From contig NZ_JAMHGA010000018.1 in assembly GCF_023660105.1 (NCBI RefSeq), positions 1 through 64,000 on the forward strand: DNA of 64,000 nt, written 5' to 3'. This stretch comes from Desulfovibrio aminophilus. Its GTDB lineage: Bacteria > Desulfobacterota > Desulfovibrionia > Desulfovibrionales > Desulfovibrionaceae. A program made the position numbers and the translations under genes. The notes beneath the pieces were generated by a model. That model made no database searches and had not been told where the DNA came from. It was given only the letters and a program-made list of their open reading frames with translations. This document shows, one piece after another, positions 1 to 8,102 of this stretch (its first letter is position 1; the number at the start of each line of letters is the position of its first letter).

Positions 1-368
1 CAATAGCCGCTAAAACTTTCGCGTTTTATTATCAACAAAAAAGTATGTCAAGATCGACATAATATATGGCATTAAATAGCACGAGGTCAGGAAGGAGAAC
101 GGCTGGCGCGCCAAACGGCAGGGGCGGCAGTGGAGTACGGGACGATCACGGCCAAGCCGGTTGGAGGTGTCTGGATTGCGAGTCATGGCGAGCTGCCGCT
201 CGCGCACTGTTTGTGGTGGACATATTTGTGGTTTTGTTGGAGTCCATTGAAGAAATGGTGATTCTGTGAATGCCCGCGACCATCTCCAACGGAAAAAGGC
301 AGGGCCTTTTCAGGTGGAATGGCCGCTTCATGGGATAGGGGCGCAGCTGTGGAGGGCTGAATTCCGGC
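1..368. other. Region upstream of cas3, no gene recognised
   Basis: The first 80 bases are AT-rich and could hold the cas3 promoter, but no convincing -35/-10 pair can be picked. Short open frames exist on both strands and none resembles a known protein. A small inverted repeat (AAAAGGC/GCCTTTT, about 294-310) lies in the untranslated part. If the CRISPR locus is an island, its left end lies beyond this edge. Confidence 0.4.
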
Positions 369-3098
369 ATGCCGACGGTCGATAAAAGCTACTTCCGATA
401 TTGGGGCAAGGCGGGTTCTGGAAGCGGAGAACCGACTGGCCATCACCTTCTTGTCTACCATTGCCTCGACGTCGCGGCCGTCGGCAGTGCGTTGCTGCGT
501 TTGGACGGCTCGCTACGCAACCGGCTGGAACACTTGACTCGGTTGCCACAGGCGGTCCTGTCGCAGCTCTTGGTCTTCTTTCTCGCGTTGCATGATGTGG
601 GCAAGTTTTCCATCCGCTTTCAGGCGTTGCGCGGGGATATTCTGCGGAAGCTGCAAGGCGTGTCATGCGCTCTCACCTATAGCACGCGCCACGACGACCT
701 GGGCATGGCGCTGTGGACGATGACGCTCCGCAGGGAATGCCCATTCGTTGCGGAGTTGGCCGGGAACAGCGGCTGGAGCTGGTTCCTCGATCCCTGGGCC
801 GCGGCATTCCTCGGGCACCACGGCGAGCCGAAGTACATCGCGCATAACGACGCCCACAACGCGATTCGAATGGATGCCGTCGCGGGGAATGCAGCCCTGG
901 AATTCGCTCGGGACGTGGCGAAATTGTTTCTGTCCCCAGGAGAGGAATGGAGCCGCTGTGATCCTGATTCCGGGGACGCGCAGGACGCCCAGAAGCGCGC
1001 CTCCTGGCTCCTTGCCGGAGTGGCCGTGTTGGCGGACTGGATCGGTTCGGATTCGCGGTATTTCGAATATTGCCCCACGCCCATGCCGCTGGCCGAGTAT
1101 TGGGAGCGGTACGCCGTGCCCCGAGCGGATCGCGCCCTGGCCGCCAGCGGGGTGCTTTCAGCCCGACCGAATCGGGAGGGGCGCTTTGATGAGATTCTTC
1201 CGCATCTCCGGGGCCGCGCACCGAGCCCGGCGCAACGGGCCGTCGCTGACCTGGGGCGCGGGGCGGACGGGCAACGGCTCGTCCTGATCGAGGATTTGAC
1301 CGGCAGCGGCAAGACCGAGGCGGCCCTGCTGTGCGTGCATGGGTTCATGACGCGTGGGCTGGCACAGGGGCTCTATGTGGCCTTGCCGACCATGGCCACG
1401 GCCAACGCCATGTATGACCGGCTCGCCGGCGCCTATGGCCGACTCTTCGCTCCAGGCGAGTCGCCGTCCCTGGCCTTGGCCCACGCGGGCCGCCAGTTGT
1501 CGGAGGTTTTCCGCGCATCCATCGGACTGGAGGATCAGGCGCGGCCGGACGCCTCCCAGGAGGACGGCGGCCCGTTCTGCGCCGCGTGGCTGGCCGACAA
1601 CCGCAAGAAGGCCCTGCTCGCCTCGGTGGGCGTCGGGACCATCGACCAGGCGTTGCTGGCCGTGTTGCCGTCGCGGCACCAGAGTCTGCGGTTGTTGGGA
1701 CTGGGCCGAGGCGTGCTCGTGGTGGACGAGGTCCACGCCTACGACACCTACATGCACACCCTGCTTCGGCGGTTGCTGGAGTTTCAGGCCGCGCAGGGCG
1801 GCAGCGCCGTGCTCCTTTCCGCCACCCTGCCGTCGCGGACCCGGCGGGAGCTGGTTCAGGCCTATTGCGACGGGTTGGGGAGTTCCGCGCCGACGCTCGA
1901 TAAAAGCTCCTTTCCGCTCGTCACCGCGATCGGGCCCGGCTTCGTCCTGGAGGAGCCGTTGCCTGTCCGGCCCGGAACGGAGCGCCGGGTGGAGGTTGAA
2001 TTCCTCCACAGTCCGGATGCGGCGGTGGAGCGGATCGTCGCGGCCGCCCAGGCCGGAGCTTGCGTGGCCTGGGTGCGCAACACGGTGCGCGACGCGATGG
2101 AGGCCTATGACCTCCTGAGGGCTCGGCTCGAACCGGAGCATGTGCAGCTGTTCCATGCCCGTTTCGCCCAGTGCGATCGCCTGGACAAGGAACGGGACAT
2201 TCTGGCCCGTTTCGGGCCCGAGAGCGGCGCGGAAGCGCGGCGGGGCAGGGTGGTGGTCGCCACGCAGGTGGTCGAGCAATCGCTCGATTTGGACTGGGAT
2301 TTGGTGGTCAGTGATCTTGCGCCTCTGGAAAACCTCATCCAGCGGGCTGGACGGGGATGTCGCCATCTATGGCGCATGGGGCGTCCCGATGGATTCGGCG
2401 ACCCGCGCCTCCTTGTTTTGGCCCCGTCCTTGGACGGCGCGCCGGGCGCGGACTGGTACGCGACGCTTTCGCCGGGCGCGGCCCACGTATATTTGCGCCA
2501 TGCCCCGCTCTGGCTCGCCGCGCAATGGCTCAAGCAACACGGCGGATTCCGCCTGCCGGAGGACGCCCGGGCCATGCTGGAGCATGTCTACGGTTCCGGG
2601 GCGGAAGAGAACGCTCCCGAGGCGTTGCTTCATGCGGATCAGAATCGGGCCGATCCCCGGATGTTCGCGGCGTCGAGCCTGGCGAGCATGAACGCCCTGC
2701 GGCTGGATGCGGGCTATTCCCGCGATGATCAGGCCTGGCGCGACGATGAGCGCACGCCCACGCGGCTGGGCGACGAATCCACGCGGCTGCGGCTCTGCCG
2801 GTGGGACGGCGCGGCCTTGCGGCCCTGGGCCGACGACCCGGACCTGTGGCGGGCCTGGGCCCTGAGCGAAGTGAACGTTTCCGCGCATCGGGTCGCAAAA
2901 GCGACTGAAGCGGACGGCGCGCTGAAAATGGCCCTGGATGCCGCGCGCGACGCCCTACCGGACAAGGGCGAGTGGTGCCTGCTCATCCCCCTGACCCAGG
3001 GCGAGGGTGGTATCTGGCACGGACAGGCCCGCGACGGCAGCGGGAACGTTGTCAGTGTTCGGTACGACGCGGAGCGGGGGCTGGAGGTGCTTGCATGA
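369..3098 (+). CDS. cas3: Type I-E CRISPR helicase-nuclease Cas3
   Basis: This 909-residue protein is the single-chain HD nuclease plus superfamily 2 helicase that Cascade recruits to unwind and degrade target DNA. The HD part is N-terminal, with H25/H26/H31 and the H75-D76 pair in LALHDVGK. The helicase has a Walker A motif (LTGSGKT, about residue 309), a DEVH box (about 452) and a SAT-type motif III (LLSATLP). Length matches I-E Cas3 proteins (about 890-910). A GGAGG lies 13 bases before the ATG, which is loose, so the start is moderately sure. It is separated from the Cascade operon by a regulator/toxin segment, so the two are probably transcribed independently. Confidence 0.95.
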   Translation: MPTVDKSYFRYWGKAGSGSGEPTGHHLLVYHCLDVAAVGSALLRLDGSLRNRLEHLTRLPQAVLSQLLVFFLALHDVGKFSIRFQALRGDILRKLQGVSCALTYSTRHDDLGMALWTMTLRRECPFVAELAGNSGWSWFLDPWAAAFLGHHGEPKYIAHNDAHNAIRMDAVAGNAALEFARDVAKLFLSPGEEWSRCDPDSGDAQDAQKRASWLLAGVAVLADWIGSDSRYFEYCPTPMPLAEYWERYAVPRADRALAASGVLSARPNREGRFDEILPHLRGRAPSPAQRAVADLGRGADGQRLVLIEDLTGSGKTEAALLCVHGFMTRGLAQGLYVALPTMATANAMYDRLAGAYGRLFAPGESPSLALAHAGRQLSEVFRASIGLEDQARPDASQEDGGPFCAAWLADNRKKALLASVGVGTIDQALLAVLPSRHQSLRLLGLGRGVLVVDEVHAYDTYMHTLLRRLLEFQAAQGGSAVLLSATLPSRTRRELVQAYCDGLGSSAPTLDKSSFPLVTAIGPGFVLEEPLPVRPGTERRVEVEFLHSPDAAVERIVAAAQAGACVAWVRNTVRDAMEAYDLLRARLEPEHVQLFHARFAQCDRLDKERDILARFGPESGAEARRGRVVVATQVVEQSLDLDWDLVVSDLAPLENLIQRAGRGCRHLWRMGRPDGFGDPRLLVLAPSLDGAPGADWYATLSPGAAHVYLRHAPLWLAAQWLKQHGGFRLPEDARAMLEHVYGSGAEENAPEALLHADQNRADPRMFAASSLASMNALRLDAGYSRDDQAWRDDERTPTRLGDESTRLRLCRWDGAALRPWADDPDLWRAWALSEVNVSAHRVAKATEADGALKMALDAARDALPDKGEWCLLIPLTQGEGGIWHGQARDGSGNVVSVRYDAERGLEVLA

Positions 3099-3157
3099 AC
3101 CGTAAGAAATATTGTTTATTTTCAATATGATATGATGATTCTTTCTTTCTTGTTTTT

Positions 3158-3174
3158 ATACCAATTTTTGGTAT
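3158..3174. promoter_or_regulatory. Inverted repeat, candidate operator of the XRE gene
   Basis: A perfect 7-bp inverted repeat, ATACCAA-TTT-TTGGTAT, sits in the AT-rich gap between cas3 and the XRE gene, about 47 bases before its start. Many XRE antitoxin-type regulators bind such palindromes in their own promoters. That this gene binds here is inference. A TTGACG at 3190-3195 could be a -35 element. Confidence 0.4.
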
Positions 3175-3220
3175 TAATTGATCGGTCTCTTGACGGCAAC
3201 GATAACGAGGACAAGGTACA

Positions 3221-3595
3221 GTGGCTTCGTTGAGAATCACGCGGCGGCAGCGCCGCGATACCGGGTCTGCTGAGTTCTGCGTAGTGGTCCCGGTGGAACG
3301 GGCGGATGAGGTCGAAATGGCCCTCCATAGACTGCTTCCTCAAGACGAAGCTGCTGGGCTGGTTGTAAACGACCGAGGAGAAGCCGTAGTCCCGGCTCCG
3401 GAGTCCACGCCCGGCCAAGTGTTGAAGGGGTTTCGGTTGCGGGATGGGCTGACCCAGCGCGAACTGGCGAAGCAACTCGGCATCGCTCAGCACCATGTCT
3501 CGGAGATGGAACGCGGGAAGAGGGCGATTTCGAAGAAGATGGCTGAGCGGCTGGCGGTTTTTTTTCAGGAGCCTATGTATAGGGTTTTTCTCTAG
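3221..3595 (+). CDS. XRE-family HTH protein, antitoxin-like
   Basis: The 124-residue protein has an N-terminal segment of about 60 residues with no recognised fold. A C-terminal XRE/Cro helix-turn-helix follows at about residues 64-118 (GLTQRELAKQLGIAQHHVSEMERGKR), ending in YRVFL. Proteins with this C-terminus often accompany RelE-like toxins in deltaproteobacteria (family knowledge), but usually downstream of the toxin. Here the gene lies upstream, separated by 160 bases and a mini-CRISPR. The start is GTG, preceded by GAGG/AAGG at about 3207-3216. Its stop codon overlaps the first degenerate repeat, so its transcript could also carry the crRNA-like RNA. It may be a protein antitoxin, a regulator of the cas genes, or a relic of a two-gene pair. 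Confidence 0.7.
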   Translation: MASLRITRRQRRDTGSAEFCVVVPVERADEVEMALHRLLPQDEAAGLVVNDRGEAVVPAPESTPGQVLKGFRLRDGLTQRELAKQLGIAQHHVSEMERGKRAISKKMAERLAVFFQEPMYRVFL

Positions 3596-3672
3596 TTCCC
3601 CAGGATGATTGGGGATGGCCCGGTAATGGAGATGAAGAGAACACCGTTCCCCACAAAGTGGGGATTTAGATC
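3593..3672 (+). ncRNA. CreA/CreR-like degenerate mini-CRISPR RNA
   Basis: Two diverged copies of the array repeat flank a short spacer-like segment. Copy 1 (3593-3622) keeps GTTCCCC and GGGGATGG and ends CCCG, giving an 8-nt handle ATGGCCCG against ATGGACCG in the array. Copy 2 (3644-3672) keeps GTTCCCC and GGGGAT, and its hairpin TCCCCAC-AAA-GTGGGGA is a perfect 7-bp stem in which one G-C pair of the array repeat has become A-T, a compensated change. The segment between (3623-3643) is 21 nt instead of 32. It matches the toxin promoter 57 bases downstream. No strong own promoter is visible; a TATGTA at 3574-3579 is a weak -10 candidate, or it is processed from the XRE transcript by Cas6e. Confidence 0.82.
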
Positions 3673-3676
3673 ATAT

Positions 3677-3711
3677 AAGGTAATAGAGAAAAAGAGTACT
3701 TGACAAGCTTC
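3677..3711 (+). promoter_or_regulatory. Partial protospacer with AAG PAM for the mini-CRISPR RNA
   Basis: The PAM AAG is at 3677-3679, the canonical type I-E motif. It is followed by GTAATAGAGAAAAAGAGTAC (3680-3699), compared with GTAATGGAGATGAAGAGAAC (3623-3642) in the mini-CRISPR. Sixteen of 20 bases agree, with mismatches at 6, 11, 12 and 18. Positions 6, 12 and 18 are flipped out of the crRNA-DNA hybrid in I-E Cascade and tolerate mismatch (established). A 32-nt footprint would run to 3711, across the -35 box at 3700-3705. Pairing stops after about 20 nt, which should favour binding over Cas3 cleavage. Confidence 0.82.
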
Positions 3712-3727
3712 TGTGTTTAAGTAGATT
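3700..3727 (+). promoter_or_regulatory. Sigma-70 promoter of the toxin-Cascade transcript
   Basis: TTGACA (3700-3705) is a perfect -35. A -10 may be TAGATT (3722-3727, spacing 16) or GATTAT (3724-3729, spacing 18). It is the only clear promoter between cas3 and cse1, so it is likely to drive the toxin gene and, by read-through, cse1 onward. Confidence 0.7.
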
Positions 3728-3755
3728 ATCGGCTAAACGATGTTCGGGGGCAAGC

Positions 3756-4052
3756 ATGAATTGGTCGATTCACTGGACCGGCAAGGCGTTCAAGCAACGA
3801 CAGCGGCTGCCCGCAAAACCCAGAAATATCCTTCCCGCGCTTGAAAAAGCGTTGAAAAACGGTCCACGCCTGTCGACCAAATGGAGAAATTTCAAAAAAA
3901 CGGCAGGAGTGACGGACTGTTATCACTGCCATTTGTGCTCCGGCCGGACCACATATGTAGCCATTTGGCGTGCCGATAGAAAAATGAAAACCATCGAAAT
4001 CCGTTATGTCGGCACCCACGAGGGCGCCGGGAACTATCGCATTCATTGTTGA
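3756..4052 (+). CDS. RelE/ParE-superfamily toxin-like protein
   Basis: A basic 98-residue protein resembling the RelE-like 'cytotoxic translational repressor' family. Features include an N-terminal helix pair rich in Lys/Arg, the central YHCHL segment, then TYVAIWRADRK and IEIRYVGTHEGA, ending in YRIHC. Members are ribosome-dependent mRNA interferases or gyrase inhibitors; which applies here cannot be seen. GGGGG lies 5 bases before the ATG. It ends 25 bases before cse1 with no terminator or promoter between, so it heads the Cascade operon. The expected adjacent downstream protein antitoxin is absent. Instead, the promoter carries a target for a crRNA-like RNA, which suggests control by Cascade. 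Confidence 0.75.
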   Translation: MNWSIHWTGKAFKQRQRLPAKPRNILPALEKALKNGPRLSTKWRNFKKTAGVTDCYHCHLCSGRTTYVAIWRADRKMKTIEIRYVGTHEGAGNYRIHC

Positions 4053-4077
4053 CCACCCTTTAACCCCTGGAGGTTCC

Positions 4078-5685
4078 ATGTCCTACAACCTGTTGGAAGA
4101 GGCATGGCTGCCCGTGCGGCGGCTGATGGGGGGACTTGAGAAGATTCCGCCCTGGCGCATCACCTGCGATGCCGGGAGGAACGATCCCGTGGTCGCGATC
4201 TGCTCGCCCCGGCCGGACCTGGACGGCGGACTGCTGGAATTCCTCATCGGACTGGTCCAGACCTGTCTGACGCCGGAAAGGGATCCCGACTGGCTACGCT
4301 TGCGCGATGCCCCGCCCAAGCCCGAGGAACTGCGGGCCGCGTTCAAGGCCAAGGCGCATGCCTTCAACCTGGATGGCGACGGTCCGCGCTTCATGCAGGA
4401 TTTGACCATGGACCGGGAGCAGAATCCCATCACCAACTCGGTGGAATCTCTGCTCATCGACGTGTCGGGCGTGGCCGAGATGTTCATCCGCCCCGGCGGC
4501 CTCAGGGCGCTGTGCCGACCCTGCGCGGCAGCGGCGCTCTATGCCTTACAGACCTTCGCCCCGGCCGGGGGGCGCGGCAACCTCACCTCCCTGCGCGGCG
4601 GCGGCCCGCTGACCACCATGGTTCTCGGCGAGACGCTTTGGCGCACGGTCTGGAACAACGTGCTTCCTCGCGCCGAACTGGAAAAGACCTGCGATCCCGC
4701 CCAAGCCGAGGCCTGGGGCGTGTTTCCCTGGCTCGTTTCCGCGCATTCGGGGCAGGAAACCCATCAACAGCATGTCCATCCCCTGCACATGTTCTGGGCC
4801 ATGCCCCGCCGCATCCGCCTGGACTTCGAGGACGAGCCGGGCGCGGTCTGCGACCTCTGCGGCTGCGAGGATTCGCGTATGGTCCGGGAGTTCCGCTCCA
4901 GGCCCCAGGGCAACGACTACAAGGGGGCCTGGTGTCACCCCCTTACCCCGTACCGGCATATGGACAAGGGAGAAAGACTCTCGGTCAAGGGCAGCGTGGA
5001 GGGCGTGGGCTATCGCCACTGGCTCGGCTACGTCTACGGCGAACACGGGGACGACCTGTTCAGGAATCCCGTGTTGCCCGCCCAGGCCGTGCGTGTGTAT
5101 GCCGCTCGGGCCGCCAAGGACGGGGAGTTTGAGTTCCGTCTCCTGCTCTCCGGCTACGACATGGACAAGATGAAGGCCCTGGGCTGGCTCCAGGGAGAGA
5201 GTCCGGCCTGGGCCGTGGAGGACGCGAACCAGCGCGAGGAGTTCTTCGGCCTGGCCCGTCGGTTGGTGCGTGGAGCGGTTCTGTTCGCGGACAATCTGGC
5301 CGGAGCTTTGAAACAGGCCGTGCGGCATGAGAAGGCCGCCGCGCCCAAGGCCGGGGCCACCCTCCTGGCCTCGGCCAGGGCCGATTTCTGGGCCCGCACC
5401 GAGGGCCCGTTCTACGACCTGCTACGCGAGGCCCTGGGCCGCATCCGCGCGGGAGAAGAGGTGGATTCGCTGTTGCGGGAACGCTGGCGTTTATATCTGC
5501 AACGCCAGGCCGAGGCCGTGTTCGAGGACGTGGCCGGGAGCGGAGCCTTCAACACCGGCGAGGCCAAGCGCTTCGCGGAGGCCCTGCGTCGGCTTCGGGC
5601 CTACTGCTCGGCCAGGAACAAACTGGTGCGGGGGATTCTCGATCTTCCCGAACCGCAGAGCCAGACCCAGTCCGAGGCGGTCTGA
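4078..5685 (+). CDS. cse1: Cascade large subunit Cse1 (CasA, Cas8e)
   Basis: The 535-residue protein is the large subunit of the type I-E surveillance complex. It recognises the PAM and recruits Cas3. It begins MSYNLLEEAWLPV, typical of CasA, and carries the family pattern through to a C-terminal helical bundle. The chosen ATG has a good ribosome site (CTGGAGG, 4067-4073). An in-frame start at 4006 would overlap the toxin gene and lacks such a site. E. coli CasA has about 500 residues. It is the first cas gene of a tightly packed operon continuing to cas2. Confidence 0.93.
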   Translation: MSYNLLEEAWLPVRRLMGGLEKIPPWRITCDAGRNDPVVAICSPRPDLDGGLLEFLIGLVQTCLTPERDPDWLRLRDAPPKPEELRAAFKAKAHAFNLDGDGPRFMQDLTMDREQNPITNSVESLLIDVSGVAEMFIRPGGLRALCRPCAAAALYALQTFAPAGGRGNLTSLRGGGPLTTMVLGETLWRTVWNNVLPRAELEKTCDPAQAEAWGVFPWLVSAHSGQETHQQHVHPLHMFWAMPRRIRLDFEDEPGAVCDLCGCEDSRMVREFRSRPQGNDYKGAWCHPLTPYRHMDKGERLSVKGSVEGVGYRHWLGYVYGEHGDDLFRNPVLPAQAVRVYAARAAKDGEFEFRLLLSGYDMDKMKALGWLQGESPAWAVEDANQREEFFGLARRLVRGAVLFADNLAGALKQAVRHEKAAAPKAGATLLASARADFWARTEGPFYDLLREALGRIRAGEEVDSLLRERWRLYLQRQAEAVFEDVAGSGAFNTGEAKRFAEALRRLRAYCSARNKLVRGILDLPEPQSQTQSEAV

Positions 5686-5697
5686 CGGAGGAGACGC

Positions 5698-6216
5698 ATG
5701 CAACAGAACCAACCGTTCTACAAAGAAAAATGGTTTCAGGACGTGCTCGCCCGCTGGTGGGGCGGCCTGGAGAAGGATCGGGGCGGCCGGGCGGCCCTGC
5801 GGCGAGCGAAGAATCTCGACGCCGTGTTCGCCTGCGCCTCCTTTCACCAGCATTTGCTTGCCCCGCTGCGCGAGGCCGGTTGGGAACCGACGGAGCGGCA
5901 GGTGGACGCCCTGGCCGCCGTGGCCGGAATCCTGGCCCATGTGGAGGAGAACGTGCCCAAGGGCTCCTTCGCCGAGGTCATGGCCCGGCCGTCCCGCGAA
6001 GGGAGCAAGGCCGTGGTGAGCGACTTGCGCTTCCGTCGCCTGCTGGCGGTGGAAGGGCCCGAAGAGCTGCTGTCCGCCCTGGTGCGCATGGTGCGTCTGG
6101 CGGGCGGGAAGGCCAACGTCCGTGAACTGGCCGGGGCCGTCCTGTCCTGGGGCGATGAGCAACGGAAGACCTGGGCCCTGGACTATTACCGTCTGGCCCC
6201 CAGCGAAAAGAACTGA
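5698..6216 (+). CDS. cse2: Cascade small subunit Cse2 (CasB)
   Basis: A 172-residue, mostly helical, basic protein. In I-E Cascade two copies form the inner 'belly' that stabilises the target strand and displaced strand. Identification rests on size, position between cse1 and cas7 and the Cse2-like opening (FYKEKWFQDVLARWW). GGAGGAGACGC precedes the ATG; the gap to cse1 is 12 bases. Confidence 0.88.
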   Translation: MQQNQPFYKEKWFQDVLARWWGGLEKDRGGRAALRRAKNLDAVFACASFHQHLLAPLREAGWEPTERQVDALAAVAGILAHVEENVPKGSFAEVMARPSREGSKAVVSDLRFRRLLAVEGPEELLSALVRMVRLAGGKANVRELAGAVLSWGDEQRKTWALDYYRLAPSEKN

Positions 6217-6242
6217 AAACCGAAATCCAAGAGGAGCACGAC

Positions 6243-7346
6243 ATGAGCACCTTCATCCAACTGCATCTCCTGACCTGCTACCCCCCGTCCAACCTGAACC
6301 GCGACGATCTGGGACGGCCCAAGACCGCCATCGTGGGCGGAGTGGAGCGCCTGCGCGTCTCCTCCCAGAGCCTCAAGCGGGCCTGGCGCACCTCCGACGT
6401 GTTTCAGTCCGCCCTGGCCGGGAATGTAGGTGTCCGCACCAAGGAGATGGGCGTCATGGTCCACAAGGCCCTGACCGAGGGCCGCTCCCTGGACGACGTG
6501 CTGCGGGACCAGAAAACCGGGGAGGGCAAGCTGCCCAAGCTGTCCGACGCCAAGGCCCGGGCCGTGGCCAAGGCCGTGGCCGGAGTCTTCGGCGCGCTCA
6601 AGAAACCCGACGCGGCCAAGCCTCACGTGGAACTGGAGATCGAGCAGCTGGCCCATTTCAGCCCCGAGGAGATCGCGGCCGTGTTCGAGTTGGTGGAAAA
6701 GCGTCGCGCGGACGGCAAGACGCCGGAAGCCCAGGAGCTGGCCTTGCTGCGGGCCAAGGCCTCGGCGGCGGACATCGCCCTGTTCGGCCGCATGCTGGCC
6801 GACGCGCCGGAGTACAACATCGAGGCCGCCGCCCAGGTGGGCCACGCCTTCGGCGTGGAGCGCGCCACGGTGCAGGACGACTTCTTCACCGCCGTGGACG
6901 ACCTGAACCGCCCCGGCGAGGACTCTGGAGCCGGGCACATGGGCGTCATGGAGTTCGGCTCGGCCCTGTTCTACCTCTACATCTGCGTCAACCGCGACCT
7001 GCTGCGGGAGAACCTGGGCGACAAGGCCCTGGCGGACCGCGCCCTGCGCGCCCTGGTCCAGGCGGCGGCCACCGTCGCGCCCACGGGCAAACAGAACAGC
7101 TTCGCCTCCCGCTCCGCGGCGTCCTTCGTCCTCGCGGAAAAGGGCGAGGATCAGCCGCGTTCCCTGGTGGCCGCCTTCCTCCAGCCCGTGTCCGGGCCGG
7201 ACATGCTGGCCAACGCCCGCGAAATCCTGTCGCGGACCAAGGCGAACATGGACACGGCCTACGGCCTGTCGCTTCAGGCCCTGGCCTTCAACCCCCACGA
7301 TGGCGAGGGAACCCTGGCCGGTCTTCTGGACTTCGTCGCGGAGTAG
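6243..7346 (+). CDS. cas7: Cascade backbone subunit Cas7e (CasC)
   Basis: The 367-residue RAMP protein forms the six-copy backbone that holds the crRNA spacer, each copy flipping out every sixth base. The N-terminus (FIQLHLLTCYPPSNLNRDD) and the SSQSLKRAWR segment are family hallmarks. Its spacing of contacts explains why mismatches at positions 6, 12 and 18 of the mini-CRISPR target are tolerable. GAGGAGC precedes the ATG. Confidence 0.95.
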   Translation: MSTFIQLHLLTCYPPSNLNRDDLGRPKTAIVGGVERLRVSSQSLKRAWRTSDVFQSALAGNVGVRTKEMGVMVHKALTEGRSLDDVLRDQKTGEGKLPKLSDAKARAVAKAVAGVFGALKKPDAAKPHVELEIEQLAHFSPEEIAAVFELVEKRRADGKTPEAQELALLRAKASAADIALFGRMLADAPEYNIEAAAQVGHAFGVERATVQDDFFTAVDDLNRPGEDSGAGHMGVMEFGSALFYLYICVNRDLLRENLGDKALADRALRALVQAAATVAPTGKQNSFASRSAASFVLAEKGEDQPRSLVAAFLQPVSGPDMLANAREILSRTKANMDTAYGLSLQALAFNPHDGEGTLAGLLDFVAE

Positions 7347-7349
7347 GCC

Positions 7350-8102
7350 ATGAACGACTACCTCGTGTTCCAACTCTACGGCCCGCTCCAGTCCTGGGGC
7401 GAGATCGCCGTGGGCCAGGTGCGGGGAAGCGCGGACCATCCGGGCCGTTCGGCCGTGGCCGGTCTTCTGGCCGCCTGCCTGGGCCTGGACCGGGACGACC
7501 CCCGCTGCCTGACCTTGGCCGGAGCCCTGCGTCTGGCCGTGCGCGTGGACCGGCCGGGCCTGCCGCTCATCGACTATCACACGGCCCAATGCCCGGCCCG
7601 CAAGGCCAAGCGCCGCTTCTTCACCCGCAAGGATGAACTGGGCGGCCTGCTGGCCGTCGGGGAGCGGCCCAACACCGTGCTCTCGGACCGGAGCTACCGC
7701 CAGGACGCCTGCTGCACGGTCTGCGTCTGGCTGCGCGGCGAGTCGCCCTGCGGCCTGGAGGAGCTGAAGGCGGCCCTGCTCCGACCTCGGTTCACGCCCT
7801 ACCTGGGGCGCAAGTCGTGCCCGCCGGGCCTGCCCTTCGCCCCGGCCCTGGGGAGCTTCGTCGCGCCGGAAGAGGCGCTGGCCGCCTACCCCGTGTCCGC
7901 CCTGATTCTCGTTGGGCTGAAACGGGATCAGGGGGCCGGAACCGCGCTCCATCGGGACGAGGACGGCGACGCCGCGTGCGGACAGGTCTACACGCGACGG
8001 GACGTGCCCGTGTCCCGCAAGGGGCAGTTCCGTTTCCACAACCGGAGGGAACTGGCGCTCGATACGGCCGCCGCCAAGGCCAGGGAGGACAGATGTTCCT
8101 GA
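7350..8102 (+). CDS. cas5: Cascade subunit Cas5e (CasD)
   Basis: The 250-residue RAMP protein caps the 5' handle of the crRNA. The opening YLVFQLYGPLQSWGE is characteristic, as is the glycine-rich SAVAGLLAACLGL segment. It starts 3 bases after the cas7 stop and overlaps cas6e by 10 bases, indicating translational coupling. Confidence 0.93.
   Translation: MNDYLVFQLYGPLQSWGEIAVGQVRGSADHPGRSAVAGLLAACLGLDRDDPRCLTLAGALRLAVRVDRPGLPLIDYHTAQCPARKAKRRFFTRKDELGGLLAVGERPNTVLSDRSYRQDACCTVCVWLRGESPCGLEELKAALLRPRFTPYLGRKSCPPGLPFAPALGSFVAPEEALAAYPVSALILVGLKRDQGAGTALHRDEDGDAACGQVYTRRDVPVSRKGQFRFHNRRELALDTAAAKAREDRCS

Noticed and set aside
66-370. Short open frames upstream of cas3
   Set aside because: They have no good start sites, overlap one another on both strands and resemble no known protein.
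3593-3672. Reading the mini-CRISPR as a mere decayed fragment of the main array
   Set aside because: A dead fragment would not be expected to keep a compensated hairpin, nor a segment matching the adjacent promoter with a correct PAM and mismatches at flipped-out positions. The purine-rich composition leaves some room for chance, so it needs experimental proof.
4006-4077. An earlier start for cse1 at 4006
   Set aside because: It overlaps the toxin gene, lacks a ribosome site, and the Cse1-like sequence begins at the ATG at 4078 preceded by GGAGG.
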